From Sphingomonas sp. (GTDB lineage: Bacteria; Pseudomonadota; Alphaproteobacteria; Sphingomonadales; Sphingomonadaceae), in NCBI RefSeq assembly GCF_017744835.1, contig NZ_JAGIAM010000003.1, positions 62,001 to 126,000 on the forward strand: a DNA stretch of 64,000 nucleotides, read 5' to 3'. Below the pieces are notes generated by a model. That model was not told the origin of the DNA and did not search any database. It worked only from the letters and a program-made list of their open reading frames with translations. Of the stretch, positions 15,080 through 23,890 are shown piece after piece; the first letter of the stretch is position 1, and the number at the start of each line of letters is the position of its first letter. The position numbers and the translations under genes were made by a program.

Positions 15080-16660
15080 GTGAAGGGCGGAAAGCACGTG
15101 GAGAGGCCAGTCAGCAGGATCGTGGTCGTCGGCGGGGGAACCGCCGGCTGGCTCGCGGCCTGCTCGATCGCCGCCCGCGCCAATCGCGCCGCCGAGACGC
15201 CGCTCAGCGTCACGCTGGTCGAATCCCCCGACGTGCCGACGATCGGCGTGGGCGAGGGGACCTGGCCGACGATGCGCCGCACTCTGGAACGGATCGGCAT
15301 CGCGGAGGGCGACTTCCTGCTCGCCTGCGATGCCTCGTTCAAGCAGGGCTCGCGCTTCGAGGCCTGGCGCACCGGCGCGGCCGGGGACTTCTACCTCCAC
15401 CCCTTCACGCCCCCGCCCGAGGGTAGCGCGCAGGCACTGGTCGAGGCGTGGCGCGCCGGCTTCGCCGATCGCAGCTTCGCCGAGGCGGCGACGGCGCAGG
15501 CCCATGTCACGGCGCTCGATCTCGCGCCCCGTCAGCGCGCGATGCCCGATTATGCCGGCGCGCTGAACTATGCCTATCACCTCGACGCGGCGAAGCTGGC
15601 GGCACTGCTCGCGCGCCACGGCGTGTCGCGGCTCGGCATCCGGCACATCCGCGACCATGTCCTGGCCACCGACCTGGCCGAGAACGGCGACGTTGCCGCG
15701 GTCCGCACGCGCGACCATGGCGCGGTCGAAGGCGATCTGTTCCTCGATTGCACCGGCCATGCCGCGCTGCTGATCGGCGGGCGCTACGGCGTGCCTTTCG
15801 TCGATCGCAGCGACGTGCTGTTCAACGACCGCGCGCTCGCAGTGCAGGTGCCGGTCGCGCCCGGCAGCCCGATCGGGTCGCTGACCAACGCCACGGCACA
15901 TGCGGCCGGCTGGATCTGGGACATCGGCCTGCCGACGCGGCGCGGCGTCGGCTGCGTCTATTCCTCGGCGCATGCCAGCGACGAGCAAGCGGCGGAGGAA
16001 CTGCAGGCCTATGTCCGCCGCGCCGTACCGGAAGCCGATGTCGATGCGGCCGCCTTTCGCCGGCTGACCTTCCGCTCGGGGCATCGCGAGCGCTTCTGGG
16101 AGCGTAACTGCCTGGCCGTCGGCCTGTCGGCGGGCTTCCTCGAGCCGCTGGAGGCTTCGGCGATCGTGCTGATCGAGCTGTCGCTCGACGCGCTGCTCGA
16201 CAATTTCCCGGTGACGCGCAGCGCGATGGATGCGCACGCGGGCCGCTTCAATGCGCTGTTCCGCTATCGCTGGGACCGGATCGTCGAGTTCCTCAAGCTC
16301 CATTATGTGCTGAGCGGCCGCGACGAGCCCTATTGGCGGGCGCATCGCGACGCCGCCTCGGTACCCGATCGGCTCGCCGAGCTGCTGACGATCTGGCGCC
16401 ACCAGCCGCCCTCGACCGCCGATCTGCCGAGCGTCGACGAGATCTTTCCCGCGGCGAGCTACCAATATGTGCTCTACGGCATGGGCTTTGCCGCGCCTGC
16501 CCCCGGTCCGGTGCGGATCGAAGGCGTGGACGCTTCGGCCACCGCGCTCCGCCAGGTCGAGCAGCGCGCGCGTGCGCTGGCCGCCGGCCTGCCTTCCAAC
16601 CGGACCTATCTAGATGCGCTGCGCGCCGCAGCGGCCAGCCCCATGGAACTGACCCACTGA
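15080..16660 (+). CDS. Flavin-dependent (tryptophan-type) halogenase 1
   Basis: Flavin-dependent halogenases use FADH2, oxygen and halide to chlorinate or brominate aromatic rings. The 526-residue protein has the FAD motif VVGGGTAGWLAA, the catalytic lysine in ASFKQGSRF (Lys88), GWIWDIGLP, and EPLEASA matching the region of the catalytic Glu. The second motif is WxWxIG here instead of the family's WxWxIP, which may change the active site or flavin gating. The start is GTG at 15080 or GTG at 15098, which has GGCGGAAAG upstream; the second is as likely. Its stop overlaps the SapC start by one base. The substrate is unknown; enzymes from similar receptor loci have been reported to halogenate indole-like compounds. 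Confidence 0.88.
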   Translation: MKGGKHVERPVSRIVVVGGGTAGWLAACSIAARANRAAETPLSVTLVESPDVPTIGVGEGTWPTMRRTLERIGIAEGDFLLACDASFKQGSRFEAWRTGAAGDFYLHPFTPPPEGSAQALVEAWRAGFADRSFAEAATAQAHVTALDLAPRQRAMPDYAGALNYAYHLDAAKLAALLARHGVSRLGIRHIRDHVLATDLAENGDVAAVRTRDHGAVEGDLFLDCTGHAALLIGGRYGVPFVDRSDVLFNDRALAVQVPVAPGSPIGSLTNATAHAAGWIWDIGLPTRRGVGCVYSSAHASDEQAAEELQAYVRRAVPEADVDAAAFRRLTFRSGHRERFWERNCLAVGLSAGFLEPLEASAIVLIELSLDALLDNFPVTRSAMDAHAGRFNALFRYRWDRIVEFLKLHYVLSGRDEPYWRAHRDAASVPDRLAELLTIWRHQPPSTADLPSVDEIFPAASYQYVLYGMGFAAPAPGPVRIEGVDASATALRQVEQRARALAAGLPSNRTYLDALRAAAASPMELTH

Positions 16661-17379
16661 TGACCGAGCACGCTCTCCTCACGTCCGAAGTCCATCGCGA
16701 GCTGCGCGTCCGCACCGATCGCGCGCCCGAGCTCGGCGATGCGGTGATGTGCTGCATCACCGTGCCCGACGAGTTCCGCCGCGTGCAGGACGAATATCCG
16801 ATCCTCTTCCGCCGGAGCGCCGAGCGCGACGAGTTCATGGCGCTGGCGATGTTCGGCTTCGAGAATGGCGAGAACCTGTTCCTAGAGGGCGGCCGCTGGG
16901 ACGCACGCTACGTGCCGCTCGCAGTCGACATCCAGCCCTTCCTGATCGGCGCCCCGGCGCCCGGCGGCGAGACCGCGCAGGTCCATGTCGACCTCGCCAG
17001 CCCGCGCATCGCCGAGGGCGGGGAGGGGACGCGGGTGTTCGACGAGCAGGGCCGGCCCACCCCCTATCTGGAGACGATCGCGGGGCAGCTCGGTGCGCTC
17101 GACGCCGGCTATCGCGGCTCCGCCGAATTCTTCGCGGCGCTGCGCCGCTACGACCTGCTCGAGCCGCTGACGCTCGAAGTGACGCTCGACGACGGTTCGA
17201 CCAATCGGCTGGTCGGCTTCCATGTGATCGACGAGGCCAAGCTCCAGGCGCTCGAGCCCGCGGCGGTGGCCGAGCTCCACGGGGAGGGGCATCTGATGCC
17301 GATCTTCATGGCCGTCGCCTCGATCTCCAAGCTGGGGGCGTTGATCGCGCGCAAGAACCGGCGGCTGGGCCATGGCTGA
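16660..17379 (+). CDS. SapC family protein
   Basis: This 239-residue cytoplasmic protein matches the SapC family, named after a peptide-transport gene but in these loci a soluble protein of unproven role. Visible family features are YPILFRRSAERDEFMALAMFGF near residue 50, NLFLEGGRWDARYVPL, GRPTPYLE and the ending HLMPIFMAVASISKLG. There is no membrane segment or signal peptide, so a permease role is unlikely. It begins in the TGATG that ends halogenase 1 and overlaps the cupin gene by eight bases, so the four genes are translationally coupled. The constant link to flavin halogenases suggests a shared substrate or cofactor pathway. Confidence 0.85.
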   Translation: MTEHALLTSEVHRELRVRTDRAPELGDAVMCCITVPDEFRRVQDEYPILFRRSAERDEFMALAMFGFENGENLFLEGGRWDARYVPLAVDIQPFLIGAPAPGGETAQVHVDLASPRIAEGGEGTRVFDEQGRPTPYLETIAGQLGALDAGYRGSAEFFAALRRYDLLEPLTLEVTLDDGSTNRLVGFHVIDEAKLQALEPAAVAELHGEGHLMPIFMAVASISKLGALIARKNRRLGHG

Positions 17380-18403
17380 GGCCGATCCCGGCGTCTTCGC
17401 GGCGGCGAGCCCGATCCGCGAGGTCGCGGTCGAGGGGCCGCAGGCGCTCGACGCGCTGCTGCGCGAGGCGGAGCAGCCCTTCGTCGTGCGCGGGCTGGTG
17501 GCGGACTGGCCGCTGGTCCAGGCGGGCCGCCGCTCGGGCCGCGAGGCGCGTGACTATCTGCTGCGGCTGCGGCGCGACACGCTGTTCACCGTCGCGGTCG
17601 GCACGCCCGAAAGCGGCGGGCGGCTGTTCTACGACGAAGCGATGGGGATGAACTTTCGCACGACCCGCGCGAAGCTCCCCGACATCTTCGCGCAGATCGA
17701 TGCCGTGGAGAACCGCGAGGACGCGCCGCCGATCTACCTCGCCTCGATCGACGTGCATGACTTCTTCAACGGCTTGCACGAGGCCAACCATGTCGATCTG
17801 GGCGAGCGCTCGTGCCTCGCCAGCATCTGGATGGGCACGCGCACGCGGATCGCGGCGCACAACGACTTTCCGGACAATCTCGCCTGCGTCGCGGTGGGCC
17901 GCCGCCGCTTCACGCTCTTCCCGCGCGAGCAGTTCCGCAACCTCTACCTGGGGCCGGTCGACAACACGCCCGCGGGCCGCGCGGTGAGCATGGTCGATTT
18001 CCACGCGCCCGACTTCGCCCGTCACCCGCGTTTCCGCGAAGCGCTGCGCCACGCGCAGGTGGCCGAGCTGGAAGCGGGCGACGCGATCTTCATCCCGTCG
18101 ATGTGGTGGCACCATGTCGAGGGGCTCGATCCCTTCAACATCCTGGTCAATTATTGGTGGCGCGACACCCCGCGCTGGATGGGCCAGCCGCAGGACGCGC
18201 TCAACCATGCGATGATGGCGATCCGCGACTTGCCCGAGGACGAGAAGCGGCACTGGCGCGACCTGTTCGACTATTATGTCTTCCAGAACGGCGACGACAC
18301 CGTCGCCCATATTCCCGAGGAAGGACGCAGCGTGCTCGCACCGCTCACTCCCGAGGCCGCGGGGCGCATCCGCGCGTTCCTGCTGCGGCAGCTCAGCCGA
18401 TGA
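17372..18403 (+). CDS. Cupin-like (JmjC-type) protein, putative iron/2-oxoglutarate hydroxylase
   Basis: The 343-residue protein has a cupin_8/JmjC-type core. The HxD metal motif appears in TRIAAHNDFPDNLACV (about residue 165-180), followed by the strand GRRRFTLFP and the distal His in GDAIFIPSMWWHHVEG near 245. With these ligands it could be a 2-oxoglutarate- and iron-dependent hydroxylase acting on protein or small-molecule substrates. It overlaps SapC by eight bases and the next halogenase by four (ATGA), so it is part of one coupled operon. In related loci the same four-gene set recurs. Activity and substrate are inferred, not shown. Confidence 0.85.
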   Translation: MAEADPGVFAAASPIREVAVEGPQALDALLREAEQPFVVRGLVADWPLVQAGRRSGREARDYLLRLRRDTLFTVAVGTPESGGRLFYDEAMGMNFRTTRAKLPDIFAQIDAVENREDAPPIYLASIDVHDFFNGLHEANHVDLGERSCLASIWMGTRTRIAAHNDFPDNLACVAVGRRRFTLFPREQFRNLYLGPVDNTPAGRAVSMVDFHAPDFARHPRFREALRHAQVAELEAGDAIFIPSMWWHHVEGLDPFNILVNYWWRDTPRWMGQPQDALNHAMMAIRDLPEDEKRHWRDLFDYYVFQNGDDTVAHIPEEGRSVLAPLTPEAAGRIRAFLLRQLSR

Positions 18404-19905
18404 CCGGCGACGACAAGCGCCTGCGTCGCATCGTCATCGCCGGCGGCGGCACTGCGGGATGGATGGCGGCGGCGGCGATCGCGCGGACGCTGGGGCGCAC
18501 CGTCGATGTCACGCTGGTCGAGTCCGAGGCGATCGGCACGATCGGGGTCGGCGAATCCACCATCCCGCCGCTGGTCAATTTCAACCGGCTGCTCGGCATC
18601 AACGAAGCCGATTTCATGCGGGCGACCCAGGCGACCTTCAAGCTGGGCATCCTCTTCGACGACTGGAAGGACGTCGGCTCGCGCTACTTCCACTCGTTCG
18701 GTCTGACCGGGAAGGATCACTGGTCCGCGGGCTTCCAGCATTTCTGGCTCTACGCCCGGTCGAAGGGGCATCGGCAGCCCTATGACGAGTATTGCCTCGA
18801 GCTGATCGCGGCGCTGCAGGGCAAGTTCGGGCACTTGCCCGAAGACCGCATGAACTATGCCTATCAGCTCGATTCCGGGCTCTATGCCCGCTTCCTGCGC
18901 GCAATGGCCGAGGGAGACGGGACGAAGCGCATCGAGGGCAAGATCGCGCGGGTCGAGCTCGACGGCGAAAGCGGCGACATCGCCGCGCTGCTGCTCGAAT
19001 CGGGCGAGCGGATCGAAGGCGACCTGTTCCTCGACTGCACCGGCTTCCGTGCGCTGCTGATCGAGCAGGCGCTGCACACCGGCTTCGACGACTGGTCGCA
19101 TTACCTGCCCTGCGATTCCGCGATCGCGATCCAGACCGCGAGCGTGGGACCGGCGATGCCCTATACGCGCGTCATGGCGCACGACGCAGGGTGGCAGTGG
19201 CGCATTCCGCTGCAGCACCGCGTCGGCAACGGGCTGGTCTATTGCAGTCGCTATCTCGACAAGGACGCGGCGCTCGAGCGGCTGCTCGGCAACATCGAGG
19301 GGCAGACTCTGGTCCAGCCCAATTTCCTGCGCTTCACCGCCGGCACGCGGCGGCGCCAATGGCACCGCAACTGCATCGCCGTGGGCCTGGCCGCCGGTTT
19401 CATGGAGCCGCTCGAATCGACGGCGATCCACTTGATCCAGCGTTCGGTGCTGCGCTTCGTCCGCCTGCTGCCGCTGCGCGAGATCAGCCGGCACGACGTG
19501 GCCGAGTTCAACGAGCAGCAGGATCAGGACATGCTCCAGATCCGCGACTTCCTGATCCTCCACTACAAGGCCACCGAGCGCCGCGACAGCCCGTTCTGGC
19601 GCCAGTGCGCGGACATGCCGATCCCCGACAGCCTGGCGCACAAGATCGCGCTGTTCCGCGAGACCGGCCGCGTCTTCCGCAAGAACGACGAGCTGTTCGC
19701 GGAGAACAGCTGGGTGCAGGTGATGATGGGGCAGGGGATCATGCCACGCGCCTGGCACCCGATCGCCGAGAAGCTGCGCGACGACGAGCTGGAACGGCTG
19801 CTCGCCACGATCCGCGAGAACGTCACCAGCACGGTCGCCCGCCTGCCCGAGCATGGGGCGTATGTTGCGCAATATTGCGGTGCATCCGACGCGCAAGCCG
19901 CCTAA
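18400..19905 (+). CDS. Flavin-dependent (tryptophan-type) halogenase 2
   Basis: This 501-residue paralog of the protein at 15080 keeps all halogenase signatures: the FAD motif IAGGGTAGWMAA, the catalytic lysine Lys81 in ATFKLGILF, the full WxWxIP motif as GWQWRIPL, and MEPLESTAIH around the catalytic glutamate. It therefore looks fully competent, unlike halogenase 1 with its altered motif. It overlaps the cupin gene by four bases (ATGA) and ends 33 bases before the LacI gene. Two halogenases in one coupled operon could act on different substrates or positions. The natural substrate is not evident from sequence. Confidence 0.92.
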   Translation: MTGDDKRLRRIVIAGGGTAGWMAAAAIARTLGRTVDVTLVESEAIGTIGVGESTIPPLVNFNRLLGINEADFMRATQATFKLGILFDDWKDVGSRYFHSFGLTGKDHWSAGFQHFWLYARSKGHRQPYDEYCLELIAALQGKFGHLPEDRMNYAYQLDSGLYARFLRAMAEGDGTKRIEGKIARVELDGESGDIAALLLESGERIEGDLFLDCTGFRALLIEQALHTGFDDWSHYLPCDSAIAIQTASVGPAMPYTRVMAHDAGWQWRIPLQHRVGNGLVYCSRYLDKDAALERLLGNIEGQTLVQPNFLRFTAGTRRRQWHRNCIAVGLAAGFMEPLESTAIHLIQRSVLRFVRLLPLREISRHDVAEFNEQQDQDMLQIRDFLILHYKATERRDSPFWRQCADMPIPDSLAHKIALFRETGRVFRKNDELFAENSWVQVMMGQGIMPRAWHPIAEKLRDDELERLLATIRENVTSTVARLPEHGAYVAQYCGASDAQAA

Positions 19906-19938
19906 GCGGGGTCCGGGGTCCCGGGGGAAGATCAACGA

Positions 19939-20988
19939 ATGGCGCGCCGGAAGCAGGCAGTAACGATCAAGCATGTCGCGGCGGATGCAGGGGTTTCGCT
20001 CCAGACGGTCAGCCGGGTCATCAACAAGGAGCCCAACGTCCGGCCGGAGATGATGCGGCGCGTCCAGGCCTCGATCGAGAAGCTGGGCTATGTCCCCTCG
20101 ATCGCGGCGCAGCGGATGGGCGGGTCGCGCTCCTATCTGATCCTCACGCTCAACGATCGCGAACGCACCATCGACGATTGGCGCGAACGCCAGGGCACCG
20201 ACTGGGTCGACCAGATGATGCTCGGGGGCATGCTGAAATGCGCCGAGTACGGCTATCGGCTGCTCGTCGAGCTGATCGACACCCACAGCGACCATATCGA
20301 GCGCGAGCTGCTCGCGGCGCTGGGGGCGCTGAGGCCCGACGGCGTGATCCTGACGCCGCCGCACTCGGAGAACCCGCTGATCACGCGGCTGCTCGAGGAG
20401 CATGGTATCGCCTTCGCGCGGATCGGCTCGCTGACGCCGGGCCCCGGCTTCGCGCTGACGATGGACGACGAGCGCGCGGCGAGCCTGGCGACCGAGCATC
20501 TGATCGCGCTCGGCCATCGCCGCATCGGCTTCATCGCCGGCCCCTCGGACTATGCGCTGAGCGGCTGGCGCGTCGACGGCTGGCGCGCGACGATGGCGGC
20601 GGCGCGGCTCGATACGACGGGGCTGCTCGCGGAGGGCGACTTCACTTCGCCCTCGGGCCGGCGCGCCGCGGCGCAGCTGCTCGACGGCCCCGCGCCGCCT
20701 ACGGCGATCATCGCGAGCAACGACCGCATGTCGATCGCCGCGCTCGACGTCGCGCGCTCGCGCGGGCTGGCGGTGCCGAGCGACCTGTCGCTGATCAGCT
20801 TCGACGATGCGCCGAGCGTGCGCTTCACCCATCCGCCGCTCGCCTCGATCGTCCAGCCGATCGCCGAGACCACGGCGCGCGCAGTCGAGCTGATCATTGA
20901 TCAGCTCGCGGGCAAGCCGGTGCCCGAGGGGCCGATCGTGGTGCCTGCCAATCTGGTGTTGCGCAGCTCTACCGCGCCGCCGCGCTAG
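19939..20988 (+). CDS. LacI family transcriptional regulator
   Basis: This 349-residue regulator has an N-terminal helix-turn-helix (TIKHVAADAGVSLQTVSRVI, residues 9-28), the hinge helix YVPSIAAQRM, and a periplasmic-binding-protein-like sugar domain with GFIAGPSDY and LSLISFDDAPSVRF. GGGGGAAG lies before the ATG. It is the last gene of the halogenase operon, so it probably controls the divergent GH3 and TonB receptor promoters through the AACGTT palindromes at 11853-11934, released by a sugar derived from the imported glycan. The hinge has YVPSIAAQ where many LacI proteins have YxPNxxAR, which may tune operator choice. The effector is unknown. Confidence 0.93.
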   Translation: MARRKQAVTIKHVAADAGVSLQTVSRVINKEPNVRPEMMRRVQASIEKLGYVPSIAAQRMGGSRSYLILTLNDRERTIDDWRERQGTDWVDQMMLGGMLKCAEYGYRLLVELIDTHSDHIERELLAALGALRPDGVILTPPHSENPLITRLLEEHGIAFARIGSLTPGPGFALTMDDERAASLATEHLIALGHRRIGFIAGPSDYALSGWRVDGWRATMAAARLDTTGLLAEGDFTSPSGRRAAAQLLDGPAPPTAIIASNDRMSIAALDVARSRGLAVPSDLSLISFDDAPSVRFTHPPLASIVQPIAETTARAVELIIDQLAGKPVPEGPIVVPANLVLRSSTAPPR

Positions 20989-20997
20989 GTTGGGGCC

Positions 20998-21198
20998 TCA
21001 GGCGCGCGCGGGCGTGCCGCTGCCGTCGCTGCGGCTCTTGCGCAGTTCCGCGGCCGAATCGGCTTCGTCGATCGCCTTCAGAAGGTCCTCGAATTTGCCG
21101 TCGTCCGATACGGGAAAGCAGCGCTTGAAGCCTTCCCCCAATCTGTCCAGGTCGCGTGTCGTGAGTAAGCCGACCGCGACGATACGCTCCTGCGCCAA
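20998..21198 (-). CDS. Small hypothetical protein
   Basis: I do not recognise this 66-residue protein. It starts IVAVGLLTTRDLDRLGEGFKR after a TTG initiation codon at 21198 with GGAGA eight bases upstream, has a charged helical centre (DLLKAIDEADSAAELRKSR) and no signal peptide or membrane segment. Codon use is typical of the window, and the frame is conserved in character (charged, no low-complexity artefact), so it is probably real. It is convergent with the LacI gene, with nine bases between the stops. Confidence 0.55.
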   Translation of the reverse strand: MAQERIVAVGLLTTRDLDRLGEGFKRCFPVSDDGKFEDLLKAIDEADSAAELRKSRSDGSGTPARA

Positions 21199-21270
21199 CT
21201 AGCATCTCCGGCGAAACTCTTGTGGCACCAACGTGAATCGGGGGGATTCGTGCCATTCGATTCGCCGCTT

Positions 21271-22581
21271 TCAGCGTTTCAGGATGTGAAGCGCCGCCGC
21301 GGTCATGGCTTCGGTGGCCGTTCCGACCACGGCTTCGGCGTCCGGTGCCCAATAGGCGCTGTGCAGCGAGGGCAGAGACTCCTTGCCCGCCTGCGCCGCG
21401 TCCCACCTGGCCTTGGGCACGCCGCCGACCCAGAAGATCATGCTCTGGATCGATTTGTCGGCGAGGTAGAAGCGGCCGAAATCCTCGCCGCCCATCACCG
21501 CGGGCGTGTCGACGACGCGGTCCTTGCCGAAGCGCGTGGTCCATAGCGCCTGGAGCTGGCCGGTGAGCGGCTCGGTGTTGAAGGTCGAGGGCGTGCCTTC
21601 GTTGCGGACGGTGACGACAGGCATGCGATCCTCGGGCATGCCCGCGGCGATCGCCTCGCCCCTGGCGATGCGGGCGATGCCGTCGAGCAGCTGCTTGCGG
21701 ACCTCGGGTGTGTAGCTGCGCACGGTGAGCAGCATCGTCACTTCCTTGCCGATGATGTTGTGCGTCGAGCCGCCATGGATCGCGCCGACGGTGACCACCG
21801 CCGGGCTCTGCGGATCGACTTCGCGGCTGACCAAGGTCTGGAGCGCGCCGACGATGCGCGCGGCGAGGACGATCGGATCGCGCGTGGTCTGCGGATAGGC
21901 ACCATGGCCGCCGACGCCGGGGACCTTGATGTCGACCGAATCGACATTGGCGAGCGCATAGCCCGAGCGGATGCCGATCGTGCCGGCGGGGAGCGACGCG
22001 GCGTCGTGGAAGGCGAGGGCGTATTGCGGCTTGGGGAAGCGGGTGAACAGTCCGTCCTCGAGCATCATCCGCGCGCCCATGCCGCGCTCCTCGGCGGGCT
22101 GGCCGATCATCACGACCGTGCCCTTCCACTTGTCCTTCATCGCGGCGAGGTTGCGCAGCGTGCCGATCCACGAGGCCATGTGCGTGTCGTGCCCGCAGGC
22201 GTGCATCACGCCGGTTTCCTGGCCCTCGTCGGTGGTGGCGCGGACCTTGGAGGCGAAGGGCAGGCCGGTGTCCTCGACCACGGGCAGCCCGTCCATGTCG
22301 GCGCGTATCAGCACCACCGGCCCGGCGCCGTTGCGCAGCACCGCGACCACGCCGGTGCCGCCGACCTTCTCGGTGACTTCGAACCCGGCCTTTCGCGCCT
22401 CCTCAGCCAGCTTCGCCGCGGTCTTGACCTCGTGCAGGCTGAGCTCGGGATTGGTGTGGAAATCGCGGTAGAACTCCATGAGCTGCGGCAGCGCCCGCTG
22501 CGTGGCGTCGCGCACCGGATCGGCGGATGCGGGCGCGGCGAGAGTCATGGCTGTGGCGGCGAGCAATAGAGTGCGGAGCAT
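21271..22581 (-). CDS. M20D family amidohydrolase, exported
   Basis: M20D enzymes hydrolyse N-acyl amino acids, hippurate or small peptides with two metal ions. The 436-residue protein has a signal peptide ending near residue 20 (LAAPASAD), the metal motif MHACGHDTHMA near residue 128, the catalytic and metal Glu pair in GQPAEERGMGARMM, and the late metal His/Asp motif MGGEDFGRF. A dimerisation lid domain lies between. Export suggests a periplasmic role in amide or peptide scavenging. It is read leftward and stands apart from the sulfur operon, from which a hairpin at 22646 separates it. Confidence 0.92.
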   Translation of the reverse strand: MLRTLLLAATAMTLAAPASADPVRDATQRALPQLMEFYRDFHTNPELSLHEVKTAAKLAEEARKAGFEVTEKVGGTGVVAVLRNGAGPVVLIRADMDGLPVVEDTGLPFASKVRATTDEGQETGVMHACGHDTHMASWIGTLRNLAAMKDKWKGTVVMIGQPAEERGMGARMMLEDGLFTRFPKPQYALAFHDAASLPAGTIGIRSGYALANVDSVDIKVPGVGGHGAYPQTTRDPIVLAARIVGALQTLVSREVDPQSPAVVTVGAIHGGSTHNIIGKEVTMLLTVRSYTPEVRKQLLDGIARIARGEAIAAGMPEDRMPVVTVRNEGTPSTFNTEPLTGQLQALWTTRFGKDRVVDTPAVMGGEDFGRFYLADKSIQSMIFWVGGVPKARWDAAQAGKESLPSLHSAYWAPDAEAVVGTATEAMTAAALHILKR

Positions 22582-22645
22582 GCGGCTTCCCGTGTCATGG
22601 TCCGGGGAGTGTCGCGAAGGGGAGGGGGCCTGTCAAACGTCCAGG

Positions 22646-22670
22646 CTCCCCTCCCTTTCAGGGAGGGGAG
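22646..22670 (-). terminator. Perfect 11-pair hairpin after the sulfur operon
   Basis: CTCCCCTCCCT, loop TTC, AGGGAGGGGAG is perfect over 11 pairs. It lies just 3' of cysH and before the amidohydrolase gene, so it probably ends the sulfur operon. It belongs to the CCCCTCCCT hairpin family also seen at 7557, 54659 and 56226. Confidence 0.6.
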
Positions 22671-22692
22671 GAATTTTGATGGTGGTTGGAAA

Positions 22693-23472
22693 TCAGAACG
22701 AAGGCTGGTCCGGGTCGCCGTCGGGAACGGGCGTGTGGATGCCGCACTCGGTCTTGTCCCAGCCGCGCCAGCGGCCCGCGCGCGGGTCCTCGCCGGGCTT
22801 GACCATGCTGGTGCACGGCGCGCAGCCGATCGAGGGATAGCCCTGCGCGACCAGCGGGTGCTGCGGCAGGTCGTGCTCGACGAAATAGGCGTCGATATCG
22901 GCGCGGGTCCAGTCGGCGAGCGGGTTGACCTTGAGCCGGCCCTGCGCGTCCGACGTGTCGAGCTCGAAGCGCGGAAGCGCATTGCGCGTCTTCGCCTGGA
23001 ACGCCTTGCGCCCGGTGATGCTCGCGTCGAAGCCCGCCAGCCCGCGGGCGAGCGGCTCCACCTTGCGGATCTCGCAGCAGCCGTCGGGGTCGTAGGACCA
23101 GCGCAGATCGCTCGCGTCGCGCTCGGCCAGTACCTGCGCGTTCGGCTGGAGCACGCGGAAGTCCTTCAGGCCGAGCCGCGCCACGAGCTGGTCGCGATAG
23201 GCGAGCGTCTCCGCGAAATGCTTGCCGGTATCGAGAAACAGCACCGGCACCGATGGGTCGATCGACGCCACCAGGTGCAGCAGCACCGCGGATTCGGCGC
23301 CGAAGGACGAGACCACCGCGACGTCGCCGACCATATGCTCGCCGAGCACGGCCTTGAGCATCTCCTGCGTCGAGTTGCCGCGGAACAGATTGTTGAGCCG
23401 GATCGCGTCCGCCTCGGTGAAGCGCGGCGCCACGTCGATCCGGTCGACCTTGCGGGCCGCCGCTTCAGCCAT
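22693..23472 (-). CDS. cysH: Assimilatory phosphoadenylyl/adenylyl-sulfate reductase
   Basis: The enzyme reduces activated sulfate to sulfite. The 259-residue protein has the nucleotide-binding VAVVSSFGAESAVLLH near residue 50, the catalytic C-terminal ECGIH, and the two cysteine pairs CCEIRK and CAPC, which hold a [4Fe-4S] cluster in the APS-using branch of the family. On this basis it should prefer adenylyl sulfate over PAPS. The start at 23472 overlaps the end of the DUF934 gene by eight bases; a longer frame upstream runs inside that gene. It is the last gene of the leftward sulfur operon. Confidence 0.93.
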   Translation of the reverse strand: MAEAAARKVDRIDVAPRFTEADAIRLNNLFRGNSTQEMLKAVLGEHMVGDVAVVSSFGAESAVLLHLVASIDPSVPVLFLDTGKHFAETLAYRDQLVARLGLKDFRVLQPNAQVLAERDASDLRWSYDPDGCCEIRKVEPLARGLAGFDASITGRKAFQAKTRNALPRFELDTSDAQGRLKVNPLADWTRADIDAYFVEHDLPQHPLVAQGYPSIGCAPCTSMVKPGEDPRAGRWRGWDKTECGIHTPVPDGDPDQPSF

Positions 23473-23890
23473 GGCGCAGTTTCCACACCGGCACCGCATC
23501 GTCGGCGGCGTGCTGGTAGACATAAGGGAATCGGCCCAGCGCGCCCTCGAGCGCCACCGGGTCGATCGGCGCGTCGGGCGCGAAGCTGTCGAAGCCGCAG
23601 CGGCGCATGAACAGCATCTGGTCGACCAGCACGTCGCCCGAGGCGCGGATCTCGCCCTTGTAGCCCGCCTCGCGCAGGATGCGCGCCGAGCTGTAGCCGC
23701 GCCCGTCGCGGAAGCGCGGGAAGTCGATCTCGACCAGCGCGAGGCGATCGAGATGCGGGATCAGCAGCCGCGGATCCTCGCCGGCTTCGATGCGCACGGC
23801 CGTGGCGTTCGACTGGCCCAGGAAGGCGTCGATCGATACCGCGGGCTCCTCGTGCGCCTCGTCGTCGCGGAAGCGGAGCAGATTATCCAT
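23465..23890 (-). CDS. DUF934 family protein, sulfur assimilation
   Basis: The 141-residue product is a DUF934 protein, a family encoded between sulfite reductase and cysH in many proteobacteria. It lacks catalytic motifs I can name; recognisable parts are LALVEIDFPRFRDGRGYSSA and LREAGYKGEIRASGDVLVDQ, followed by RRCGFDSFAPD. The ATG at 23890 overlaps the cysI end by eight bases, and its own end overlaps cysH by eight bases, so the three are tightly coupled. Its place in the operon implies a helper role in sulfite reduction; the exact function is not established. Confidence 0.9.
   Translation of the reverse strand: MDNLLRFRDDEAHEEPAVSIDAFLGQSNATAVRIEAGEDPRLLIPHLDRLALVEIDFPRFRDGRGYSSARILREAGYKGEIRASGDVLVDQMLFMRRCGFDSFAPDAPIDPVALEGALGRFPYVYQHAADDAVPVWKLRHG

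Noticed and set aside
11932..15372. 1146-codon open frame opposite the TonB receptor
   Set aside because: It is the GC-codon shadow of a well-supported receptor gene; the translation is Arg/Asp/Val/Ala-rich without domain motifs.
18274..20832. 852-codon open frame opposite halogenase 2 and LacI
   Set aside because: Shadow of two recognisable genes; low-complexity composition and no ribosome site.
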